NCBI GenBank assembly: GCA_002298665.1
Contig: DBKW01000094.1
Coordinates: 3,371-22,547 of the forward strand
Reading direction: 5' to 3'
DNA: 19,177 bases
Origin: Verrucomicrobia bacterium UBA740
Lineage (GTDB): Bacteria > Verrucomicrobiota > Kiritimatiellia > RFP12 > UBA1067
The notes below the pieces were generated by a model. The model ran no database searches, was not told where the DNA came from, and saw only the letters and a program-made list of their open reading frames with translations. This document shows positions 14,635-19,177 of this stretch, piece after piece; positions within the stretch are counted from its first letter, which is position 1; each line of letters begins with the position of its first letter. The position numbers and the translations under genes are program-made.

Positions 14635-15344
14635 TGCACCACCAAATGTTGAATCTCGCGCAAGCCGCCGCCCAGGCGCACGTCGAGCCGAACGAACTCA
14701 AGCACTGCGCCCAGCGCGGCGAAATCGCCGCGCAGAAGCGGGGAGACGAATTCTTCTTTTCCGCCGCGGACGTCCTGGAGTGGGCGCAGCGCAATCTCCT
14801 CTGCGAGAGCCGCAAGGTGCTCGCCGCCAGCCACCGGGAGATGAACGCCGCGCGCCGCCGCAGAACCGCCGCGCTCGAGCTGGCGCCCCTCGTCCCGGCG
14901 GACGCCATCGATCTGGCCGTCCCAGCCAAAACCAAGGCGGGCATGATCCGCGACATGGCCGACCTCGCCGTCAAATCCGGCTGGGTGTACGACGTGGACG
15001 GGCTCTTCGCGGCGCTTCAGGCGCGCGAGGAGGCGGCCTCGACCGCCGTGGGCGAAGGCGCGGCGTTCCTGCATCCCCAACGCCACGACCCCTACTTCTT
15101 CGAGCGCACTTTCATCGCCTACGGACGCGCCGTCCGCCCGGTCTTCTTCGGGGCGCCCGACGGAGGCGCGACGCGGCACTTCTTCGTCATCTGTGCGACC
15201 GAGCATCAGGAACATCTGCACATCCTCGCGCGCCTGGCCGTCCTCGCCCACGGATCGGACCTCCTTGCGCGGCTCGACGAGGCGCAGTCGCCGGAAGACG
15301 TCCACGCCGCCTTTTGTGCGGCGGAAGCCGCCTACTGCACCTGA
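14634..15344 (+). CDS. HTH-PTS EIIA fusion (type-2 / PtsN-like EIIA domain)
   Basis: The 236-residue protein has two parts. Residues about 5-55 form an excisionase/MerR-type winged-helix domain (LNLAQAAAQAHVEPNELKHCAQRGEI...FFFSAADVLEWA). Residues about 80-232 form a fructose/nitrogen-type EIIA domain with AVGEGAAFLHPQ, where His147 is the expected phosphorylation site. RPVFFGAPDGG..RHFFVICATEHQEHLHILARLAVL and LDEAQSPEDVHAAF follow the EIIA pattern. It could accept phosphate from the HPr at 2007-2297 and act as a regulator. The HTH suggests DNA or partner binding, but the basic recognition surface is modest. ATG 14634 overlaps the holA stop, and GGAGAG at 14622-14627 lies 6 nt upstream; ATG 14646 is also possible. 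No EIIB or EIIC accompanies it. Confidence 0.82.
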   Translation: MHHQMLNLAQAAAQAHVEPNELKHCAQRGEIAAQKRGDEFFFSAADVLEWAQRNLLCESRKVLAASHREMNAARRRRTAALELAPLVPADAIDLAVPAKTKAGMIRDMADLAVKSGWVYDVDGLFAALQAREEAASTAVGEGAAFLHPQRHDPYFFERTFIAYGRAVRPVFFGAPDGGATRHFFVICATEHQEHLHILARLAVLAHGSDLLARLDEAQSPEDVHAAFCAAEAAYCT

Positions 15345-15396
15345 AAAGCGCGCAAACCGGTCGTTTAGGCCGAATCCCACGCAAAACAAGGCAATA

Positions 15397-15417
15397 CCGC
15401 CCGGAAAGCCGGGGCGG
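15397..15417 (+). terminator. GC-rich hairpin after the HTH-EIIA gene
   Basis: CCGCCCGG (15397-15404) pairs with CCGGGGCGG (15409-15417) around the tetraloop AAAG, with one bulged base. It lies 52 nt after the stop. There is no U-tract, so it is at best a weak or non-canonical terminator. Confidence 0.35.
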
Positions 15418-15458
15418 ACGGGGACACCGCAACCGTCTTCCCGGCGGGGGAGGTGCAA

Positions 15459-15540
15459 GAGACCGCGGTCTTTTACTCAAGAGACCGCGGTCTTTTGGCC
15501 GAGAGACCGTGGTCTTTTGACCCTGAGACCGTGGTCTCTC
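15459..15540. repeat. Array A: four palindromic units at 22-bp period
   Basis: Four copies of a 16-nt unit start at 15459, 15481, 15503 and 15525, exactly 22 bp apart. Copies 1 and 2 read GAGACCGCGGTCTTTT. Copies 3 and 4 have T for C in the centre (GAGACCGTGGTC...), and copy 4 ends CTC. The first two contain a perfect 12-bp palindrome AGACCGCGGTCT. The 6-nt spacers are unrelated: actcaa, ggccga, gaccct. The array lies in the 245-nt non-coding gap 15345-15589 between convergent genes. Outside the array and the hairpin at 15397 that gap shows no coding or RNA signal. Confidence 0.95.
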
Positions 15541-15589
15541 CTCCTTTTGTCGCCGATGCGCCGGTCCGGACAGGGCTGGGGAGCCCCGC

Positions 15590-16045
15590 TCAGAGGGGAC
15601 GCGCGACCGCGTTGCCGACGGCGACCGGGCAGAATGCGCCCGGTCCGGGCGTGTGGACGGTCCCGTCCACGACGATTTCCGCGCCTTCCTTCGGGACGGC
15701 GTTCGTGCCGGCGGGGAGGTATTCCACGACGAACAGGGGACAGCACCCCGCCGCGTCGAAGACTTTGACGCCGTAGTGCCGCCGTCCTTTCGCGTCCTCG
15801 GCCTGCAGGGCGACGCCGCACAGGCGCACGCGTTTGCCGCGGAAGTCCCCCGGCGCGCGCAGGAAGGCGGTGAACTTGACGTCGCGCAGGATGCCGTGGA
15901 ATTCGGTGAAATCGACGTCCACGGGCGACGAAGGCGGCGGAATGCGCGCATAGGCGGGGTTGCGATACCGGCCGGCGGACATGGCCAGCGCGGACGCGGC
16001 GATTCCGGCGGCGGCGAGGATGTTCAGGACGAGAGGCTTCCTCAT
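15590..16045 (-). CDS. Exported protein of unknown function at the end of the zinc-import operon
   Basis: The 151-residue product starts with a signal peptide or N-terminal anchor (MRKPLVLNILAAAGIAASALAMSAG). A Pro-rich linker is followed by a compact beta-rich domain: FRGKRVRLCGVALQ, YGVKVFDAAGCCPLFVVEYLPAG and GAEIVVDGTVHTPG. The strand order and the GCCP motif at 100-103 look like an OB-fold-type periplasmic domain, but no named family is recognised with confidence. Its ATG overlaps the znuB stop by four bases (ATGA), so it is translated with the zinc transporter. A role in periplasmic metal handling is inference from context and the paired cysteines (Cys101, Cys102). Confidence 0.65.
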   Translation of the reverse strand: MRKPLVLNILAAAGIAASALAMSAGRYRNPAYARIPPPSSPVDVDFTEFHGILRDVKFTAFLRAPGDFRGKRVRLCGVALQAEDAKGRRHYGVKVFDAAGCCPLFVVEYLPAGTNAVPKEGAEIVVDGTVHTPGPGAFCPVAVGNAVARPL

Positions 16046-16881
16046 TTGAGTCCCCCTTTCTGTCCGATCAGCCGGCAAACGCCGAAGGCGACCGCCTCGG
16101 TCAGGACGACGGTCGCGCCGACCGGGGTGCCGGCGAGGACCGAAACCACGATGCCCGTGCTCGCCGTGACCGCGGCGAGAAGCGCCGCGAAGACGCAAAC
16201 CGCCCGGTAAGAACGGAAGATCCGCAGGGCGGACGCCGCCGGGAACACCAGAAGCGCCGCGACGAGCAACGCCCCGGCGAGCCGCATGGCGGTGGAGATG
16301 ACGACCGCGACGACGAGCGCGAACAGGGTGTTGTAGAGCTTCACGTGCCCGCCCTCGACGCGTGCGAAATCCTCGTCGAAGGCGTATTCCAGGCTCTGGT
16401 GGTGCGTCCAGACGCAGAAGACCACGACGGACAGAGAGAGCGCGGAGCATATCCACACGTCCGCGTCGGTCAGCGTCAGGATGGATATGGAACCGAACAG
16501 CGTCGTGCAGACGTCGCCCGAGACGTTGGCGGACTTCGGGGCCAGATTGGCGGCGAGGTAACCCGCCGCGAGCATGCCGGCGGAAAGCATCGCGAGCGCG
16601 GCGTCTCCCTTCGTCTGCGTCCGCCGCGGCGCGCGCAGGAGCAGGACGGAGCAGACGGACGTGCCGACCAGCGTGGAGACGAACCCGCCCGCCAGGCTGA
16701 GGGCGCTACCGAGGGTCAGCGAGGCGAAGGCGACGTGGGAGAGGCTGTCGCCCATGTTGGACAGCCGCCGGAGGATGAGCGGCACGCCCAGAAGCGCCGC
16801 GCTGACGGCGATCAGGGTGCCGACGAGAAGGGCATGGCGCACGAAGGGGTAGCGCAGATAGTCCGCAAGCTGGTCAATCAT
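16042..16881 (-). CDS. znuB: Zinc ABC transporter permease ZnuB
   Basis: This is the membrane permease of a high-affinity divalent-metal importer (ABC-3 family). The 279-residue protein has about eight transmembrane segments. Family hallmarks are GVPLILRRLSNMGDSLSHVAFASLTLG near the N-terminus (ABC-3: L..LS.MGD.LSHA...G), ARVEGGHVKLYNTLFALVVAVVI in the middle (ABC-3: A...G......) and AGALLVAALLVFPAASA (family: G.LLV.ALL..PAA.A). It starts within the znuC stop region with an 8-nt overlap and its stop overlaps the next start. The zinc assignment follows from the His-rich loop of the partner binding protein; manganese is the alternative substrate for this permease family. Confidence 0.9.
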   Translation of the reverse strand: MIDQLADYLRYPFVRHALLVGTLIAVSAALLGVPLILRRLSNMGDSLSHVAFASLTLGSALSLAGGFVSTLVGTSVCSVLLLRAPRRTQTKGDAALAMLSAGMLAAGYLAANLAPKSANVSGDVCTTLFGSISILTLTDADVWICSALSLSVVVFCVWTHHQSLEYAFDEDFARVEGGHVKLYNTLFALVVAVVISTAMRLAGALLVAALLVFPAASALRIFRSYRAVCVFAALLAAVTASTGIVVSVLAGTPVGATVVLTEAVAFGVCRLIGQKGGLK

Positions 16882-17518
16882 GGCGGGGAGCCTCCCGGTG
16901 GACGGTGACGGTTTTGTGTTCGACGCCGGCGAGCAGGCCGGACGCGTGCGTGACGAGGACGATGGCCGTGCCGCGCGCGCGGCACGCCTCCAGCACCTGG
17001 CGCATGTGCGCGGTCGAGGGGGCGTCGAGCCCGGTGGACGGCTCGTCCAGCAGAAGGAGCCGGCGGGGCAGGGCGAGCGCGCGCGCCAGAAGGACGCGCT
17101 GCCGCTGGCCGCCCGAGAGCGCCCGGTAGGAGACGCCGGCGAGATCGTCCGCCTCGAAAGCCCGCAGGGCGTCCTGGGCGGCTTCTTTCTCGCGCCGGGT
17201 GTAGAAGGGCCGCCACCCGCGCGCCGCCTGGCAGCCGGAAAGCGCGATTTCGCGCGCGGTGGCGGGAAAGTCGTCCTGGAAGGGCGTGCGTTGCGGCAGA
17301 TAGCCGACGCTCCCCGGCCGGAGTGCGCCGGCGCGGCGGATCCGGCCCGAAAAGACCGGCAGAAGCCCGGCCAGCACGCGCAGAAGCGTGGTCTTGCCGG
17401 TGCCGTTCTCCCCCGCTATGTGGAGGAGATCGCCCGCCCCGACCGTGAAGTCGGGGCAGGCGAACGGCGGCTGGCCCGCGTAGCCGAAACGCAGGTTCGT
17501 GCAGGACAGAAGTTCCAT
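16874..17518 (-). CDS. znuC: Zinc ABC transporter ATP-binding protein ZnuC
   Basis: This cytoplasmic ATPase drives metal import. The 214-residue product has Walker A GENGTGKTT (36-44), the Q-loop VGYLPQRTPFQDDFPATARE (about 71-90), the ABC signature LSGGQRQRVLLARALA, Walker B LLLLDEPSTGLD and the switch His in VTHASG. The YLPQR...D.FPAT.RE wording is typical of zinc/manganese ABC ATPases. It is slightly shorter than E. coli ZnuC (251) and lacks that protein's C-terminal extension. It begins 10 nt after the znuA stop and overlaps znuB by 8 nt, so the three transporter genes are one translational unit. Confidence 0.93.
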   Translation of the reverse strand: MELLSCTNLRFGYAGQPPFACPDFTVGAGDLLHIAGENGTGKTTLLRVLAGLLPVFSGRIRRAGALRPGSVGYLPQRTPFQDDFPATAREIALSGCQAARGWRPFYTRREKEAAQDALRAFEADDLAGVSYRALSGGQRQRVLLARALALPRRLLLLDEPSTGLDAPSTAHMRQVLEACRARGTAIVLVTHASGLLAGVEHKTVTVHREAPRHD

Positions 17519-17528
17519 GCGCAGCTCC

Positions 17529-18518
17529 TCAGTTCAGGGCCTGGGCGAAAACCGCGAGATTGGCGGTCATCGCCTGCAGATAGTCGCGCGGCTCGCCGGA
17601 CTGCAGCGAGTCGACGGAGAGGATCCGCACCGGCTTCGCGTGCGCCGCGCCCAAGACGGCCGCGGCGATCTTCCCGCCGGACCGCTCCAGCGTCAGCACG
17701 CACGGCAACTTCAGGGCGTCGACCTTGGACGCGAGAAAGACGACCGTCTTGAAACTCGCCTCCGACTCCGCCGAACAGCCCGCAAACGCCGCGTAGTACT
17801 TCAGTCCGTAGTCCTCCGCCAGATAGCGGAAGGGGAAGCGGTCGGCGAACAGCATGGTCTTGCGCTTGGCCGTCCGCGCCATTTCGGCGTAGCGGGCGTC
17901 CAGGGCCAGGATCTTGGCGCGGTAGGCGGCGGCGTTGGCGCGGTAGTCCGCCGCGTGCGCCGGGTCGATCGCGGCGATTTCGGCGGCCAGCGCGTCCACG
18001 AGCCGCGCGGCAAAGCGCAGCGAGAGCCAGACGTGCTCGTCCTTCTCTACTTCGTGCTCGTGTTCGTGGTCGTGCCCGTGTTCGTGTTCATGCGCGTGTT
18101 CATGTTCGTGTTCGTCTTCCGCCTGCATGCCTTCGACGGTTTCTTCCGGACGGGTGGCGTCGCGCAGGGTGTGCATGAAGTCGACCACCCGCTGGTGCGC
18201 GGCGCGTTTCTTTTCCGCCAACGATTCGGCCCACCCGTCCGATTCGCCGCCGACGTAGACGAAGAGATCCGCCTTGAGAATCTGGACGACGTCCCGGGCG
18301 GACGGCTTGTAGCTGTGCAGGTCGACGCCGTTCTTTTCCAGCAGGCTGACGTTCAGCGTGTTCGTGTGGACGCCGACGATCTGCCGTGCCCAGTCGTATG
18401 CCGGAAATGTGGCGACCACGATTTCTTTCGGCGGTGTGGACGGGGCGTCGGCCCGGGCGGGAGAGCAAAAGAGCGCTGCGGCCGTGAACGCCGCAAGAGA
18501 CAAAGATGTATTTTTCAT
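17529..18518 (-). CDS. znuA: Zinc ABC transporter substrate-binding protein ZnuA
   Basis: This is a periplasmic cluster A-I metal-binding protein (329 residues) with a signal peptide cleaved near residue 23 (SPARA). Metal-ligand motifs are VDLHSYKPS (His68) and DEHVWLS (His162). Between them is a His-rich loop (about 135-156) with ten histidines at every second position, a hallmark of zinc rather than manganese binding proteins. At the third canonical His position (FHDAxGYF in E. coli) the protein reads LFADRFPFRYL, so Asp226 or the downstream GCSAESEAS segment may complete the site. The ADRFPFRY and GCSAESEAS wording recalls zinc-binding proteins of Firmicutes. Its Shine-Dalgarno is weak (AAAGAAAG). 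It lies 74 nt after the Cys-rich gene. Confidence 0.92.
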   Translation of the reverse strand: MKNTSLSLAAFTAAALFCSPARADAPSTPPKEIVVATFPAYDWARQIVGVHTNTLNVSLLEKNGVDLHSYKPSARDVVQILKADLFVYVGGESDGWAESLAEKKRAAHQRVVDFMHTLRDATRPEETVEGMQAEDEHEHEHAHEHEHGHDHEHEHEVEKDEHVWLSLRFAARLVDALAAEIAAIDPAHAADYRANAAAYRAKILALDARYAEMARTAKRKTMLFADRFPFRYLAEDYGLKYYAAFAGCSAESEASFKTVVFLASKVDALKLPCVLTLERSGGKIAAAVLGAAHAKPVRILSVDSLQSGEPRDYLQAMTANLAVFAQALN

Positions 18519-18565
18519 TTCTTTCTTTATGTGTGATGTAATTTGAACGGTTTGGAACGGTGAAA

Positions 18566-18579
18566 GGCCCTGACGGGCC
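18566..18579 (-). terminator. Small hairpin between the Cys-rich gene and znuA
   Basis: GGCCC and GGGCC form a 5-bp GC stem with a 4-nt loop; on the minus strand TTTCA follows. It could attenuate transcription between the Cys-rich gene and znuA, but the U-tract is only three bases. The rest of the 18519-18592 gap shows no convincing promoter. Confidence 0.3.
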
Positions 18580-18592
18580 CGGGTGCGCCGTC

Positions 18593-18928
18593 CTAGTCGT
18601 TCAACCGCACATAAAGAGATTGCAAGGTAAGGGCGGGCGGCCGGTAGGCGGTCGCACCCGTCGGGAGCGGGACGAAGGCGGCGACGGCCGGCGCGAAAAC
18701 CGGGGTCGCGTGCCCGCAGGAACTGCCGAGCAGTTCGAAGTTCGCCATGCAGAGCTGCATCTCCGCGCAGACCGGACAGTCCGTCCGGGAACAGTCATGA
18801 TCCGCGTCCGCGGCGAGGCTGACGCCCGAAAAGAGGATGATTCCCGCTGCCAGCGCGGCGAGACACCCGGACAGCACACGCCTCCCGTGTGCCGTCGGCT
18901 TGAAAAGATGTCTCAGAAACCGCTTCAT
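18593..18928 (-). CDS. Small exported Cys-rich protein linked to the zinc transporter
   Basis: The 111-residue product has a basic N-terminus, one hydrophobic segment (about 19-38, ending SLAA) that may be a signal peptide, then HDCSRTDCPVCAEMQLC with Cys46, Cys51, Cys54 and Cys60. A further Cys71-x-His73 follows and the protein ends LYVRLND. The closely spaced Cys/His residues could bind metal. From memory, short proteins with an HDC...CPxC motif and a ...VRLN ending occur beside zinc-transporter genes in Firmicutes; the family has no established function I can name. ATG 18928 is chosen because it begins the basic signal-like stretch and follows a -10 element. The frame is open to ATG 18991, which lies upstream of that element. 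Confidence 0.6.
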   Translation of the reverse strand: MKRFLRHLFKPTAHGRRVLSGCLAALAAGIILFSGVSLAADADHDCSRTDCPVCAEMQLCMANFELLGSSCGHATPVFAPAVAAFVPLPTGATAYRPPALTLQSLYVRLND

Positions 18929-18937
18929 GATTGCAAT

Positions 18938-18966
18938 ATTGTAGCATTTTCCGTTCGCACATGCAA
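18938..18966 (-). promoter_or_regulatory. Predicted promoter of the Cys-rich protein / zinc cluster
   Basis: On the minus strand TTGCAT (18966-18961) and TACAAT (18943-18938) are 17 nt apart; the -10 matches five of six consensus bases, the -35 only three. The -10 ends 9 nt before ATG 18928 and no Shine-Dalgarno is present. The 8-bp palindrome CAATATTG (18934-18941) overlaps the -10 and could be part of a metal-responsive operator, but no Zur consensus is recognised. Confidence 0.45.
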
Positions 18967-19125
18967 CCGGGTCTGCGCATGGACACGTCAAAAGGAAGGG
19001 AAAGCGAGGCCCCGGCGAGACGGACCGTCACGGGGCAGGGGCGTACCATCCCCGGGGCATGTGGCGGGGCGGGGTCGGGTCTGGAGGGCTATTTACCCCC
19101 GCGGAACACCCCGCCAATACCCCCC

Positions 19126-19177
19126 GCATGTGACGGTAGCTAACATGCGCATGTGAGGGGGTCTAACATGCGCATGT
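19126..19177. repeat. Array B: palindromic units at 23-bp period, cut by the window end
   Basis: Two full 23-bp units (19126-19148 and 19149-19171) and the first six bases of a third follow one another without a break. The conserved 17-nt part is CTAACATGCGCATGTGA, containing the perfect 12-bp palindrome ACATGCGCATGT (19143-19154 and 19166-19177). The 6-nt variable parts are cggtag and gggggt. The left end starts with a half-copy, so this is the array boundary; it continues past the window. The 18992-19125 stretch before it is GC-rich and shows no gene or RNA signal. Confidence 0.92.

Noticed and set aside
14175..15458. 427-codon minus-strand frame across holA and the HTH-EIIA gene.
   Set aside because: High GC keeps antisense frames open here; the plus-strand genes carry the conserved patterns.
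15459..15540. CRISPR array.
   Set aside because: Spacers are only 6 nt and units 16 nt; no cas genes are near. The geometry is not that of CRISPR.
18541..18565. Direct repeat TGAACGG/GGAACGG upstream of znuA as a Zur operator.
   Set aside because: The repeat is short and GC-rich and does not resemble known Zur or Fur boxes.
18929..18991. Upstream ATG (18991) for the Cys-rich protein.
   Set aside because: It would put the -10 element inside the gene and place 21 extra residues before the basic start of the signal-like segment. It cannot be excluded.
19126..19177. CRISPR array or integron attachment site.
   Set aside because: A 6-nt spacer and 17-nt unit do not fit CRISPR, and no integrase or attC-like core sites are present.

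Overview
The window reads as chromosomal DNA of a Gram-negative bacterium: it carries the LPS-transporter ATPase LptB, lipoprotein diacylglyceryl transferase, a SurA/PpiD-like envelope chaperone and a periplasmic zinc-binding protein. An HprK/HPr/enzyme I set in place of the usual proteobacterial rpoN-ptsN genes, a galactokinase with a GNHTDYNEG motif, a FecR-like secreted protein and a stand-alone glycogen-binding-domain protein together suggest the PVC superphylum (Kiritimatiellota/Lentisphaerota/Verrucomicrobiota). That placement is inference; there is no rRNA gene to confirm it.

Region 1 (1-4958, + strand) is one compact operon-like run: lptB (5' end missing), hpf, hprK, ptsH, ptsI and a FabH-like ketoacyl synthase overlapping the ptsI stop. 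No sugar permease (EIIB/EIIC) is encoded here, so this looks like a regulatory phosphorelay. A matching EIIA domain, fused to a helix-turn-helix, lies at 14634-15344. Region 2 (4955-11276, +) starts with a near-consensus sigma70 promoter and holds an FHS-type MFS sugar transporter, galK, a FecR-like exported protein, a membrane-anchored SurA/PpiD-like protein, dut and def. It ends at a bidirectional terminator shared with the convergent glycogen-binding-domain gene (minus strand).

Region 3 (11707-15344) begins at a 128-bp AT-rich divergent promoter region containing a 21-bp inverted repeat (19/21 match). Rightward lie a DivIC/FtsB-like gene with no evident leader, an HExxH membrane protein, lgt, holA and the HTH-EIIA fusion, all overlapping or nearly so. 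GC content is visibly higher from here on. Region 4 (15345-15589) is a non-coding gap between convergent genes and carries four palindromic units at an exact 22-bp period.

Region 5 (15590-18928, - strand) is a zinc-import cluster: a small exported Cys-rich protein, znuA with a His-rich loop, znuC, znuB and an exported protein of unknown function, the last four tightly packed. The right edge (19126-19177) holds a second palindromic array with a 23-bp period, cut by the window end. Its design matches the first array: a 12-bp palindromic core plus a 6-nt variable spacer, with an unrelated core sequence. These paired arrays are the most unusual feature of the window.
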